From: Tannerellaceae bacterium
GTDB taxonomy: Bacteria; Bacteroidota; Bacteroidia; Bacteroidales; Tannerellaceae
Direction of reading: 5' to 3'
Length of the DNA: 49,938 bases
Assembly (NCBI GenBank): GCA_031257015.1
Contig: JAIRPK010000066.1
Coordinates: 1-49,938, forward strand
The notes under the pieces were generated by a model, which had not been told where the DNA came from, did no database searches, and saw only the letters and a list, made by a program, of their open reading frames with translations. Below are positions 1 through 9,593 of the stretch, piece after piece; positions within the stretch are counted from its first letter, which is position 1, and every line of letters begins with the position of its first letter. Both the position numbers and the translations under genes were made by a program.

Positions 1-210
1 AGTGTCGGCACCGGTGCGGGAAGTGTCGGCACCGGTGCGGGAAGTGTGGGCACCGGTGCGGGAAGTGTCGGCACCGGTGCGGGAAGTATCGGCACCGGTG
101 CGGGAAGTGTCGGCACCGGTGCGGGAAGTGTCGGCACCGGTGCGGAAGGTGTCGGCACCGATGCGGAAAGACCCGGCACCAGCGGTGGAGGAACCGGCGC
201 CGGGTCTAAA
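1..210. repeat. 21-bp tandem array, family A (cut by the window edge)
   Basis: Seven near-identical 21-bp units lie at 1-147, followed by progressively degenerate units at 148-168, 169-189 and 190-210. Each intact unit contains the perfect 10-bp palindrome GCACCGGTGC. The first base of the window is already inside the array, so its left end is unknown. Both strands are open in several frames only because the unit has no stop and a length divisible by three. A second copy of the family lies at 21608-21733. Both copies sit upstream of a plus-strand gene, with the degenerate units nearest that gene. Confidence 0.95.
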
Positions 211-306
211 CAATATGCTCTAAATGCTGAAAACTGTTTGGCTGTTTCCGGCTGTATATATGGCTTTTCCAGCGGACGGAAAACATGTGGCTCAAGTCAA
301 AAATCG

Positions 307-314
307 TATCTTTG
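307..314 (+). promoter_or_regulatory. -7 promoter element for the fumarase operon
   Basis: TATCTTTG matches the Bacteroidetes -7 consensus TAnnTTTG and lies 43 bp before the fumarase start codon. No clear -33 TTTG is present at the usual distance. The array ends about 100 bp upstream. Confidence 0.55.
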
Positions 315-357
315 CGACACTGTTAAACAAGAATGTATAATTTAATTAAAACAAGAA

Positions 358-1980
358 ATGGCAATACCTCCTTTTAAGTATCAAGAACCGTTTCCTCAGG
401 GAACAGATGCAACTGAATATTATCTCCTCACCGATAAATATGTTTCGACTACTGTTTTTGAGGGAAAAACAATCCTGAAAATTGAGCCTGAAGGACTGAC
501 TGTTTTGGCTAAAACGGCTTTTCACGATGTCTCCTTCTATCTCCGCAGAGAGCACCAGGAGCAGGTCGCAAAAATCCTGGGCGATCCGGAGGCCAGCGAA
601 AATGATAAATATGTAGCTCTTGCTTTCCTTCGCAATGCTGAAGTTTCGGCCAAGGGCAAACTGCCTTTCTGCCAGGATACCGGTACGGCTATCATTGCCG
701 GAAAAAAGGGGCAGCAGGTATGGACCGACGGCGAGGATGAAAAAGCGCTTTCGCACGGCGTTTACCAGACTTATACGGAGGATAATCTCCGATATTCACA
801 AAATGTTCCTCTCGATATGTACAACGAAATAAATACGGGTTGCAATCTCCCGGCGCAAATTGACATTTACGCCGTCAAGGGCGACGAATACAAGTTTCTT
901 TGTATAGCCAAAGGCGGGGGATCTGCCAACAAAACTTATCTGTATCAGGAGACCAAGGCTATTCTTACTCCTGCCAGGCTTGTGCCTTTCCTTGTCGAGA
1001 AGATGAAATCGCTCGGCACGGCTGCCTGCCCTCCTTATCATATAGCTTTTGTTATAGGCGGCACTTCGGCGGAGACTAACCTCAAGACTGTCAAGCTTGC
1101 TTCGGCGCATTATTATGACAATCTCCCGACTGTCGGCAATGAAACAGGTCAGGCTTTCCGCGACGTCGAACTTGAAAAGCAGGTTTACGAAGAGGCTTGC
1201 AAAATAGGCCTTGGAGCGCAATTCGGCGGCAAATATTTTGCTCACGACATCCGCATTATCCGCCTCCCCCGTCATGGCGCTTCCTGTCCCATAGGAATGG
1301 GCGTCTCCTGCTCCGCTGACCGCAACATAAAAGCCAAGATTAACAGGGACGGCATCTGGATTGAAAAACTCGAAACGAATCCTTCACGCCTCATTCCCGA
1401 AGAATATCGCAATGCTGGCGAGGGCGAAGCGGTGAAAATCAATCTTAATCGCCCCATGTCTGAAATTCTCAAGGAATTAGACAAATATCCCGTCGCTACG
1501 CGCCTTTCGCTCAGCGGAACAATCGTCGTTGGTCGCGACATCGCCCATGCCAAGCTTAAGGAACGCATCGACGCCGGTCAGGGGCTTCCGGAGTATATAA
1601 AAGACTATCCGATTTACTACGCCGGCCCGGCAAAAACTCCGGTCGGAATGCCTTCTGGCTCATTCGGCCCAACGACTGCCGGACGCATGGACAGTTATGT
1701 TGACCTGTTCCAAAGTCATGGAGGCAGCATGATTATGATTGCAAAGGGCAATCGCGCCGCGGTTGTAACCGAAGCCTGCAAAAAACACGGTGGTTTCTAT
1801 TTAGGCAGCATCGGCGGCCCGGCAGCCATCCTCGCCCAGGAAAGCATCAAGAAGGTTGAATGTCTTGAATATCCCGAACTGGGAATGGAGGCAATCTGGA
1901 AGATTGAAGTGGAAAACTTCCCTGCTTTCATCCTTGTCGATAACAAAGGCAACGACTTCTTTACTACGCATATCAAATAA
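358..1980 (+). CDS. fum: Class I fumarate hydratase (4Fe-4S)
   Basis: This 540-residue protein is a single-chain class I fumarase, which interconverts fumarate and malate in the cytoplasm. In Bacteroidales this step belongs to the reductive branch leading to succinate and propionate. The three cluster-binding cysteines of the family are present at Cys105 (FCQDTGT), Cys224 (TAACPPYH) and Cys318 (GVSCSA), the same numbers as I recall for E. coli FumA. The N-terminal alpha domain and the C-terminal beta domain ([11 protein letters not shown], near residue 440) are fused, as is normal for this class. The ATG at 358 follows an A-rich leader typical of the phylum. The threonine aldolase gene begins 18 bp after the stop, so the two are probably co-transcribed. 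Whether to call it fumA or fumB cannot be decided from sequence. Like all such enzymes it should be oxygen-sensitive. Confidence 0.95.
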   Translation: MAIPPFKYQEPFPQGTDATEYYLLTDKYVSTTVFEGKTILKIEPEGLTVLAKTAFHDVSFYLRREHQEQVAKILGDPEASENDKYVALAFLRNAEVSAKGKLPFCQDTGTAIIAGKKGQQVWTDGEDEKALSHGVYQTYTEDNLRYSQNVPLDMYNEINTGCNLPAQIDIYAVKGDEYKFLCIAKGGGSANKTYLYQETKAILTPARLVPFLVEKMKSLGTAACPPYHIAFVIGGTSAETNLKTVKLASAHYYDNLPTVGNETGQAFRDVELEKQVYEEACKIGLGAQFGGKYFAHDIRIIRLPRHGASCPIGMGVSCSADRNIKAKINRDGIWIEKLETNPSRLIPEEYRNAGEGEAVKINLNRPMSEILKELDKYPVATRLSLSGTIVVGRDIAHAKLKERIDAGQGLPEYIKDYPIYYAGPAKTPVGMPSGSFGPTTAGRMDSYVDLFQSHGGSMIMIAKGNRAAVVTEACKKHGGFYLGSIGGPAAILAQESIKKVECLEYPELGMEAIWKIEVENFPAFILVDNKGNDFFTTHIK

Positions 1981-1998
1981 TACTTTTAATTTAATACG

Positions 1999-3021
1999 AT
2001 GCGAAGCTTTGCAAGCGATAACAATTCAGGCGTTCATCCTTTAATAATGGAAGCGCTGATAAAAGCTGACCGCGACCATGCCGTCGGATACGGGGACGAC
2101 CCCTGGACGGAGGTTGCCGTGGGGATGCTCAAGCAGGTCTTTGGCCCTGACGCCTCTCCTTTTATAGTGTTTAACGGAACCGGAGCCAACTCCGTAGCTC
2201 TTCAAGCCGTCACCCGACCGTTCAACAGCATCCTTTGCGCCGAAACTGCTCACATATATGTGGATGAGTGCGGCGCCCCGGCGAGAATGAGCGGATGCGC
2301 CGTTGTTGCCATCCCGACGCCTGACGGAAAGTTGACGCCCGAATTAATTCAACCTCGCTTGCATAACTTCGGCGTATGCCACCATTCGCAACCCAAGGCT
2401 GTTTATATCTCGCAGGTATCCGAACTGGGAACTGTTTATACTGCCGAAGAAGTCAGAGCCATAGCCGATCTGGTTCATCAATATGGAATGTATCTTCATA
2501 TTGACTGCGCCCGGATAGCCAATGCCTGCGCCCGTCTTGACTGCTCGCTAAAGGAAATTACCGGTGATGCCGGAGCTGACATTATCAGTTTCGGTGGTAC
2601 GAAGAATGGCATGATGATGGGCGAAGCCGTCATTTCCTTCCGTCCGGAAGTATGCGAGCAAATTGTCTATTTCCGCAAGCAATCTGCACAGTTGGCTTCC
2701 AAGATGCGTTATCTCTCCGCTCAATTTGTTCCATATCTTGAAAATGACCTTTGGCTTGAAAATGCGCGTAATGCCAACGACAAGGCTGCACGCCTCGCCG
2801 GAATCCTGTCCAAACACTCCTCCATCCGTTTTACGCAAAAGCCTGAAAGCAATCAGCTGTTTTTTACCATGCCTGCGGAAGCTGCACGCAGATTGGCTGA
2901 AAAATACTTTTTCTACTATTGGAACGAATCCATAAGTGAAGTCCGCCTGGTTACGTCCTGGGATACCACCGACGATGATATAGACAAAATCGCCGAGGCG
3001 CTTGAAGAAATATTACATTAA
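1999..3021 (+). CDS. ltaE: Low-specificity L-threonine aldolase
   Basis: This is a 340-residue PLP enzyme of the beta-eliminating lyase family. It cleaves L-threonine or allo-threonine to glycine and acetaldehyde. The start MRSFASDNN is the usual N-terminus of the family. The PLP lysine is Lys202 in the motif GGTKNG, and Asp169 (LHIDCAR), which pairs with the cofactor ring nitrogen, is present. The length is normal. It lies 18 bp downstream of fumarase on the same strand with no promoter between. A strong hairpin follows at 3105-3144. The exact substrate preference (threonine, allo-threonine or beta-hydroxy analogues) cannot be read from sequence. Confidence 0.92.
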   Translation: MRSFASDNNSGVHPLIMEALIKADRDHAVGYGDDPWTEVAVGMLKQVFGPDASPFIVFNGTGANSVALQAVTRPFNSILCAETAHIYVDECGAPARMSGCAVVAIPTPDGKLTPELIQPRLHNFGVCHHSQPKAVYISQVSELGTVYTAEEVRAIADLVHQYGMYLHIDCARIANACARLDCSLKEITGDAGADIISFGGTKNGMMMGEAVISFRPEVCEQIVYFRKQSAQLASKMRYLSAQFVPYLENDLWLENARNANDKAARLAGILSKHSSIRFTQKPESNQLFFTMPAEAARRLAEKYFFYYWNESISEVRLVTSWDTTDDDIDKIAEALEEILH

Positions 3022-3104
3022 TTACGGAGCGGTCATTATTTTTATTTCCTCCTGATTATCTCTCTTGTTTGAATCTTGGCTTCCTGCCGGAATTGTTAAG
3101 CTAA

Positions 3105-3144
3105 TCGCCTTGTAAATGCTGATAAACAAGCATTTACAAGGCGA
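3105..3144. terminator. Perfect 16-bp stem hairpin after the fum-ltaE operon
   Basis: The arms 3105-3120 and 3129-3144 are exact inverse complements (16 bp) around an 8-nt loop. No T-run follows on the plus strand. It may terminate the upstream operon or stabilise its 3' end. The stem is longer and cleaner than the other terminators in this window. Confidence 0.7.
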
Positions 3145-3262
3145 AATTCTTATGGGAGGCAATGCGCTTTTTTGCCCTGCAATCGGTCTAAACTGGAAAG
3201 CTAAGGGGGCTTCCATGATTGTTAAAGCGAGGTTAAATGGAAAAAATATTGGGAAAAATGTA

Positions 3263-3290
3263 TTGTATATAAAAAAGATTTTTACCTTTG
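3263..3290 (+). promoter_or_regulatory. Candidate promoter in the 3.0-3.7 kb gap
   Basis: TACCTTTG at 3283-3290 matches the -7 consensus, and a TTG at 3263-3265 lies 17 bp upstream as a weak -33 element. The first sensible downstream start is the small ORF at 3411. Transcription could also continue to the gene at 3724. Confidence 0.5.
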
Positions 3291-3410
3291 CTTTGTCTTT
3301 ACAAAATCAGTATAAACGTCCCTTTATTCTGAAAGCATTAAAAAAGACAAAACGGTTTGGAAAAGTATTCTTAACAGAATTAATAATGTACTAACAACGT
3401 AATAAGCAAA

Positions 3411-3560
3411 ATGACTAATAACATGTTTACAACAGCAAAAATTCAGCCCTGCACATCAGACTCAAGGGGCGTCCAAACAATACCTCAGATAGATAAGAGC
3501 CTCCTAAAATCAGAAATGATTCAATATTTTGCCGCAACAGGCGAAACGCTAAAGAAATAG
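3411..3560 (+). CDS. Possible small protein (49 residues), unknown
   Basis: The frame starts with MTNNMFTTAKIQP and ends with AATGETLKK. It has no signal peptide, membrane segment or recognised motif. Support comes from context only: a -7-like element about 120 bp upstream at 3283-3290, and a weak 6-bp hairpin (GCGAAT/ATTCGC) followed by a T-rich stretch just after the stop, near 3573-3610. The leader is A-rich. It could equally be a non-coding stretch with a chance frame. I do not recognise it and give no function. Confidence 0.35.
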   Translation: MTNNMFTTAKIQPCTSDSRGVQTIPQIDKSLLKSEMIQYFAATGETLKK

Positions 3561-3723
3561 AGCTAAAAAAATGCGAATAAAGAACATTCGCTCTCTCTTT
3601 TTAATTTTAGATATTTCCATTTGTAGCGACCGGCATCTCTATCAAAAAACATTAATGTAAGCAATTTGCTAATATCTAATTTTCTTCAACTTAATAATAA
3701 ATTTTTTTAATACGAATTTAAAC

Positions 3724-4221
3724 ATGAAGACTACTTATCAAAGAAGATCGCTGCTAAACAGCCTTATGTGGCTAATTGTAATTGCTTTGTTTGTTTCCGG
3801 CAAAGCCAACGCCCAATCAATTTCATGGGTGAAAGAAGGAACGGAAATTATGAAAAAGGTATCTGAGACTGAATATTCAATGCCTCAAAGTCTTATAACC
3901 TATCAACTTGAAAATGGGGCATTGTGGCAGCTTAATTCAAATAAAAGATTTGAGAAGCCTTCCGGGTATGTAAAAACAATGCCGTCAGGGAGAATATTCT
4001 TTTATGGGCAATGGAATGAAATGCTGGGATATTATGTACCAGCTGAAAAGCGCTACTACTATGCTACCGGCAAAGGCGAAACAATCGAAAAAGAGAGCGC
4101 TTTTGCAGTAGTTCAGGACGGCAAGATATATACGACGGGTGCGAATGATGGAAGTCCACGTTATACGGTTGATGATGCTATCTCGCCAATCTGGATTGGT
4201 TTCTTCCTATTTATAATATGA
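3724..4221 (+). CDS. Secreted protein of unknown function
   Basis: This 165-residue protein has a clear type I signal peptide: basic start, hydrophobic stretch about residues 13-24, and likely cleavage after KANAQ near residue 31. The mature part is rich in aromatic residues (YYVPAEKRYYY) and has several short beta-prone segments. The last ten residues (IWIGFFLFII) are strongly hydrophobic and end abruptly, suggesting membrane insertion or a buried C-terminal strand. No family was recognised. It lies 18 bp before the giant T9SS protein on the same strand, so it is probably co-expressed and may act with it at the cell surface. That link is inference from position. Confidence 0.8.
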   Translation: MKTTYQRRSLLNSLMWLIVIALFVSGKANAQSISWVKEGTEIMKKVSETEYSMPQSLITYQLENGALWQLNSNKRFEKPSGYVKTMPSGRIFFYGQWNEMLGYYVPAEKRYYYATGKGETIEKESAFAVVQDGKIYTTGANDGSPRYTVDDAISPIWIGFFLFII

Positions 4222-4239
4222 AATTCTAAACTATAAGTC

Positions 4240-7200
4240 ATGAATAAGATATTAAGAAAAGGGGGAGTAATAATCTTCCTCAGTTGGCTTACACTCCAAA
4301 TTTTTGCTCAGTCCAGTATCGTAATTAATCCTGATGGAGGCACGACTCTTGATGACGGACTTAAAACGTTGATTAAACCTACTGGAACAATACATGTATA
4401 TAGGGATAATCAGACGCAATATTATCCAGGGTATACTTGGGGCGGTGTAAATGGTCAAACTCAAGAATATTCATCTGTTCAAACGCGATTCAGATTTAGT
4501 TGTGGCTCTTCTTATAACCAATCTTTTGTAGAGTATTCAACATGTTCTACAACGCCGCCAGTGTTGCTTTCTACTGGAGAATGGGCTGCCTCCATGACTG
4601 GTAAGTTGGTATCTCCTTTCAGCAATGGAATTTTTTATGTTACCATGAATTTTACCTATAAATATCCGGAGAGGTATTTTGCGGTAGATTATTATGTAAG
4701 AGCGCCTTCCGATTTGACGACACCGGAGACAGTTCATATATATTTGGATCATGATGCCTACATTTTAGGCTTCGACCAATCCAGAGGTTATCAGGTCACA
4801 AATGGGACGGGGCATTTTGTAGGAGATTATCGAATAGTTGGCGATAGTCCAGTCAATTGTAATCAGGGAAGCCCACACAACAATAATCTTAAAAATCCGT
4901 CAACGCATGGATTTAAAACAGATGGCGCAGGATTCAGAAGTTATTTTTCGGGTTACTACAGTAACAGAACGTCGAACATGACGGCAGATAACAAACTGTC
5001 CAATGTTGTAGAGGATAAGTGCCAGGACGATGGAATTGCAGTTGAGTTTGTAACTGGCCCGCTTAGCGCAGGACAAATCGGAGTAAGAAGAGTCCTACAT
5101 TGCTATGGAAACAGCAAAGGGGAGTTTGATAATATGTATGTTGGAACTCCTCCTTCCCCGATAAGTCTTTCTTCGCCTGTATCCGTTAATTTCACTTCTG
5201 CAACGTATAATGAGATTGAAGGAAATACTACGCATGATGCAAATAATATTAAAATAACAGTCTCAGCTGGAGTGCTAGCTCAAGACCAGATTGTGAATTT
5301 TACCATTACGCCAGGTACCGCCGCTATAAATACGGATTATACTTATCAAAAAGGGTTTATTATCCCTGCCGGTAATTATACTACTCCTCAAACGCTGACG
5401 CTTAACAATATTCATATTGTAGGGAATACGACTTGCCAAAGCAGCAGGACTTTCAATATCGTTATTGACGAAGAGGATTGTAACGACTTGATAAGAAAAG
5501 GAACTGTTTATCAGGCAACGGTCACTATTAATGATGATGATAACTCTTCAGTCAATCAGCCGACTGATATGGGGCCTTATTGTGCTGGCACGACTGTTCC
5601 GGCTGTAACCTTCACCGGGACAAATGCCTCCGGCTTTACATGGACTAACAACAATACAGCTATCGGACTTGCAGCAAGCGGAACAGGCAATCTCCCTTCG
5701 TTCACAGCAACCAATAGCACCGCATCGGAAATAACGGCTACAATCACCGTCACTCCAACCACTACCGGATGTGCTGGCGTTTCCAAAAGCTTTACCATTA
5801 AAGTTTATCCTGCTCTTGCCGGAGGAACGATCGGTGCAAACCAAAGCATTTGCGGAGGAAGTGTACCGGCGCCCTTTACCAATGTAGCCTCTGCCTCTGG
5901 AGGCAATAGTAGTGCTGCATATACCTATCAATGGCAAAAGAGCACGACAAGCGCAACTGACGGTTTTTCCAATATAGGCGGGGCGACCAATGCAACCTTC
6001 ACGGAATCTGCCACGCTGACGCAAACAACTTACTATCGCCGGCAAGCCAGCAATTGCAACGATACGAAATCCAGTAATACAATAACTGTCACTGTCTATC
6101 CTGCCCTCACCGGAGGAACGATAGGAAGCAATCAAAGCATCTGTAATGGTGCAACTCCAGCTGCTTTCACCAGCTCTGCCGGAGCTTCAGGCGGCAATAC
6201 CGGCGCGGCATATTCTTATCAATGGCAGAAGAGTACGACTAGTGCAACCGAGGGTTTCGCGAATATATCTGGAGCAACATCTGTTACATTTACGGAAACA
6301 ACGGCCTTGACGCAAACGACTTACTATCGCCGAATAGTTAATAATTGCAACGAAGCACAGAGTAATACAATAACCGTCTCTGTCTATCCCGCTCTTGCAG
6401 GGGGAACAGTCGGAAGCGACCAAAGCATCTGCTCCGGATCTATTCCCGCCGCTTTCACCAGCAGCGCCGGAGCATCTGGTGGAAACACTAGCGTAGCTTA
6501 TTCATACCAATGGCAGAAGAGTACGACAAGTTCAACCGAGGGATTTGCGAATATATCGGGGGCGACTAATGCAACATTTGCAGAAACCGTTGCCTTGACG
6601 CAAACAACTTATTATCGCCGACAGGTGAGCAATTGTAGCGGCACTGTTTCCAGCAATTCGATAACTGTAACAGTTAATCCTCTACCTGTACTGGATGCTA
6701 TTAACAATATTGCCGTGGATGCCGGCTCAACAGTAGGGCCAATAACATTCTCCGGCAGCAGCATAGGCGCGTCTACAACATGGAGCGGAACTGTCGAAAC
6801 CATAGGAATGGGCATAAGTGGAACGGGAACAAGCATCTCTGCCTTTACGGCGCAGAACGCCACTAATGCCCCGCTTGTCAACACTGTTACGGTTACGCCT
6901 AAATCAACATCATTATGCACTGGGTTGCCAATAACTTTTACAATTACTGTTTATCCCAGACTTGCGTCGCCTAATACTACCAATACAGTGCAGGAATACA
7001 CAATGGTTGAGCATAATCCGTTTGCCAACGCTTATATCCCTGCGGATGCTTATGCCAATCTTCGCAATCTTGCAGATAGTGTCGTTGGTACTGGCCCGCG
7101 TGCAGGGGAGGTGTTCTCAATCGGAACGGGGACAGCGGCCAGAATAGTCTATCGTCATACAGGCTACAATCCTGTTACCCGTGCATCGGACAACTTGTTT

Positions 7201-9222
7201 CCTAACAGTGTCGATAGCTTTACAATACGTATACGTGCAAAGCAAGCCGTTGGAAACCAAGTCACCGAATTGAATACTAAAGTATATATCTACGTTCTTC
7301 GCAGCAATCAGGCAAACTCTGATTGTCAAGGCGTCCTGCATCAGACAACTCTTAAAACTATTCCGACGGGAGGCGTCAACTTTTACTGGTATAATACCTC
7401 CGGTGCGGACTTGGGCAGCAACCCTACCGCAACGCGCACGCTTTCCTCTCCGTCAACCAGTATGATTCAGCCTGTTTTCAGCTCCGGTTATTATGCTTCA
7501 TATACTTTCCCGCAGGGCAAGTTTGACATAAGTTCGGCAGGAACATCCTCCTCTCCCGTCTCAATGCGCTGGACTGGGCAGATAGACAGTCAATGGAATA
7601 ATCCGGGGAACTGGGTTGTTGTTAACGGCTCATCTTCTACTCCTGCACAATTTGCTCCAACAGCTTGCACAAATGTTACGATACCATCGCCCGCAAACGT
7701 GCAGACATATCCCGAACTGACGGATGTGGCGACTTGCGGCACTATCACTATGAATAACAGAGCGATGTTAAAGAATCCGCATCTCTTAACTCATAGCAGT
7801 GCGGCGGTGGAAATCAAACTTGACGGAACAGAGTATGACCGATTCCTCCTCTGGTCGGCTCCACTACATGGGATGACCTCTGCAGACTATGGATATAAGG
7901 TCAACGGAGTTATGCAACGTGGTGATCTTCGCATGAATCTCTTTCAGCAGAAAAATCCTCTCGGAGGAACGACTACGGCTATGGCGAATCAATTCACCGC
8001 TACTTTTGCAGCTTTAGACCAAACTCTCGAAGTCGGAAGAGCGTTCAACTTGAAAGTTACCGGCACAGGCGTAACGAAAAATGGACTTTTAAGTTTTGCC
8101 AAGAATACGAAGCTGATAACTTCCGACCTTGTAGCAAATGGCTCCGGTAAATACAATCTGCCGGTTATTCAAGGCGCTGCCCCTTCATACGCAAACAATG
8201 GCTATGCTCTTTTGCAAGTAGTCAATCCCTATATGGCTTACCTTGATTTCAGCAAGTTCTATGCTGACAACAACGGAGTTATCAACTCTGGTTATTATAC
8301 ATGGAATGGCGACACGAAAGACGGATTCATCTCGCAAACTCTCATTCAGGATGCCAGCGGAAACCGTTATCTATCTACGGGGAGCTATACCGCGACGACT
8401 GGCTTGATTGCTCCGCTGCAATCTTTCTTCGTCGCCAAGCTTTATCCAAGTAACAATGTTTCAAGTCTTGTCATCTCTCCGGAACATACGACGACGAAGG
8501 ATGCAACTAACCCTAACGGCTCATATCTCCTTCGTTCCTCCGTAGCTGCCGGCGGAATATTGAATCTCACAGTTTCGCAGGAAGACAGAAAGGCTTATGC
8601 TGCTCTTGTCTATTCTCCCAGCGCAAGTCATGCAATGGAGCGTGAAGACATGCCTGCCCTCTCGTCTGACGAAAACCCGCTTTCCGTCTATACTTTCTCG
8701 GCCATGAATGATGCTCTTGCCATAAACAGCAACGGATATTTTGGCCAGCAACCCGTCAAGCTGGGCATCATTGCCCCCAGTAACGGCGAAATCAAACTAA
8801 CATTCGCCAACAGTGAAACATTCGGACATAAAGTTGCCCTCGTCGACCGTCTTCTTAACAAGCGAATCGACATCAATTCCACGTCGGAATATACATTCAC
8901 AACATCAAAGGCGGGTGAAATCAACGACCGCTTCACACTGGAAATAAGTTATACCGGACAAGGCATAACCTATACCGGAGCTGAAGCTCTGCAACGTCCA
9001 AGCTTCATAGTCACAGCAGCAAGTGGCAGCATTATAATGCGCTCCGGAGGCGACCTGATCCGCAGTGTGGAAATCCATGACATGCTTGGCAGACTGATAT
9101 ACCGCGAAAATGAAATGAACGTGGCTGAACGTCAGGTTCGTCTAAACTCTCTCCAGCTTTACATCGTTAAAGCCAAAGTAGGCGGAGAAATGTTCGTGGA
9201 AAAAGTATTATTGAAGCAATGA
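4240..9222 (+). CDS. Giant T9SS-exported surface protein with Calx-beta-like, PKD-like and Ig-like repeats
   Basis: The 1660-residue protein begins with a signal peptide (cleavage near residue 24, after IFAQ). Residues 25-300 are an unrecognised domain. A Calx-beta-like domain ending ATVTINDDD follows at about 320-430, then a PKD-like domain at about 435-522. Three highly similar Ig-like repeats of about 96 residues cover roughly 523-811, each starting YPALxGG and holding the motif YQWQKSTTS. Another PKD-like domain and a large unrecognised C-terminal region follow. The last 75 or so residues match the type A T9SS sorting domain (EIHDMLGRLIY, then a final basic VLLKQ). In this system the domain is removed and the protein is anchored to the surface or released. 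A role in adhesion or particle binding is plausible but not shown. The threonine and asparagine-rich composition is normal for such proteins. The T9SS machinery is not in the window. Confidence 0.9.
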   Translation: MNKILRKGGVIIFLSWLTLQIFAQSSIVINPDGGTTLDDGLKTLIKPTGTIHVYRDNQTQYYPGYTWGGVNGQTQEYSSVQTRFRFSCGSSYNQSFVEYSTCSTTPPVLLSTGEWAASMTGKLVSPFSNGIFYVTMNFTYKYPERYFAVDYYVRAPSDLTTPETVHIYLDHDAYILGFDQSRGYQVTNGTGHFVGDYRIVGDSPVNCNQGSPHNNNLKNPSTHGFKTDGAGFRSYFSGYYSNRTSNMTADNKLSNVVEDKCQDDGIAVEFVTGPLSAGQIGVRRVLHCYGNSKGEFDNMYVGTPPSPISLSSPVSVNFTSATYNEIEGNTTHDANNIKITVSAGVLAQDQIVNFTITPGTAAINTDYTYQKGFIIPAGNYTTPQTLTLNNIHIVGNTTCQSSRTFNIVIDEEDCNDLIRKGTVYQATVTINDDDNSSVNQPTDMGPYCAGTTVPAVTFTGTNASGFTWTNNNTAIGLAASGTGNLPSFTATNSTASEITATITVTPTTTGCAGVSKSFTIKVYPALAGGTIGANQSICGGSVPAPFTNVASASGGNSSAAYTYQWQKSTTSATDGFSNIGGATNATFTESATLTQTTYYRRQASNCNDTKSSNTITVTVYPALTGGTIGSNQSICNGATPAAFTSSAGASGGNTGAAYSYQWQKSTTSATEGFANISGATSVTFTETTALTQTTYYRRIVNNCNEAQSNTITVSVYPALAGGTVGSDQSICSGSIPAAFTSSAGASGGNTSVAYSYQWQKSTTSSTEGFANISGATNATFAETVALTQTTYYRRQVSNCSGTVSSNSITVTVNPLPVLDAINNIAVDAGSTVGPITFSGSSIGASTTWSGTVETIGMGISGTGTSISAFTAQNATNAPLVNTVTVTPKSTSLCTGLPITFTITVYPRLASPNTTNTVQEYTMVEHNPFANAYIPADAYANLRNLADSVVGTGPRAGEVFSIGTGTAARIVYRHTGYNPVTRASDNLFPNSVDSFTIRIRAKQAVGNQVTELNTKVYIYVLRSNQANSDCQGVLHQTTLKTIPTGGVNFYWYNTSGADLGSNPTATRTLSSPSTSMIQPVFSSGYYASYTFPQGKFDISSAGTSSSPVSMRWTGQIDSQWNNPGNWVVVNGSSSTPAQFAPTACTNVTIPSPANVQTYPELTDVATCGTITMNNRAMLKNPHLLTHSSAAVEIKLDGTEYDRFLLWSAPLHGMTSADYGYKVNGVMQRGDLRMNLFQQKNPLGGTTTAMANQFTATFAALDQTLEVGRAFNLKVTGTGVTKNGLLSFAKNTKLITSDLVANGSGKYNLPVIQGAAPSYANNGYALLQVVNPYMAYLDFSKFYADNNGVINSGYYTWNGDTKDGFISQTLIQDASGNRYLSTGSYTATTGLIAPLQSFFVAKLYPSNNVSSLVISPEHTTTKDATNPNGSYLLRSSVAAGGILNLTVSQEDRKAYAALVYSPSASHAMEREDMPALSSDENPLSVYTFSAMNDALAINSNGYFGQQPVKLGIIAPSNGEIKLTFANSETFGHKVALVDRLLNKRIDINSTSEYTFTTSKAGEINDRFTLEISYTGQGITYTGAEALQRPSFIVTAASGSIIMRSGGDLIRSVEIHDMLGRLIYRENEMNVAERQVRLNSLQLYIVKAKVGGEMFVEKVLLKQ
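5806..6672 (+). repeat. Three in-frame Ig-like domain repeats (about 288-291 bp each)
   Basis: The repeats begin at about 5806, 6097 and 6385 and differ little at DNA level, for example in the TATCAATGGCA and ACTTACTATCGCCG blocks. Their similarity suggests recent duplication inside the gene. Copy number is likely to vary between strains through recombination. Confidence 0.85.
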
Positions 9223-9278
9223 GTAATTTTTGTTATATAGTTTTTTAATAAAATGTAGTTTGTAGTTGTAGTAGAAAG

Positions 9279-9317
9279 AAGGCCGTGGGGATGTGAATCT
9301 CTCGGCCTTTGCTTTTT
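9279..9317 (+). terminator. Intrinsic terminator of the T9SS protein operon
   Basis: The stem AAGGCCG (9279-9285) pairs with CGGCCTT (9303-9309), and a T-rich tail follows on the plus strand. It lies 57 bp after the stop at 9222. Confidence 0.75.
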
Positions 9318-9412
9318 GAAGACTGTCAATAGTGTGAATGTCGACAGGAATTATATTATGAGCGTTTGCCAGGCTAAATGGCAATATTCAGCCTAAACAG
9401 TAAAATAATTAA

Positions 9413-9461
9413 GGAGAACTAACTTCGCATTGTCTTTTTAACAAGTGCGAAGCAGTTCTCC
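9413..9461 (-). terminator. Long hairpin between convergent genes
   Basis: GGAGAACT (9413-9420) pairs with AGTTCTCC (9454-9461), and CTTCGCA (9423-9429) pairs with TGCGAAG (9446-9452). A further TTGT/ACAA extends the stem, giving about 19 pairs with small bulges. It lies downstream of the minus-strand gene at 9594-10373 and is followed on the minus strand by a T-rich stretch, so it most likely terminates that gene. It may work in both directions. Confidence 0.65.
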
Positions 9462-9593
9462 CCTTCCTTATTACGATGGAAAAAATAGATTTTAAAAACT
9501 TAAGCTTTTTTATGTTTTTATTCGGAGCAAACAAAATGGAGGAACTGTTTCCCAGCTATTCTCTTCATTTGGAAGCCGAAATGTTATGTCTTT

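Noticed and set aside
1..223. Open frames of SAPVREV or GTGAGSV repeats in array A
   Set aside because: They exist on both frames only because the 21-bp unit lacks stops; there is no start context, promoter in the window or family.
3116..3394. 92-residue frame starting inside the perfect hairpin
   Set aside because: Its start lies in the hairpin stem, it crosses the promoter-like site at 3283, and its composition does not look like a protein.
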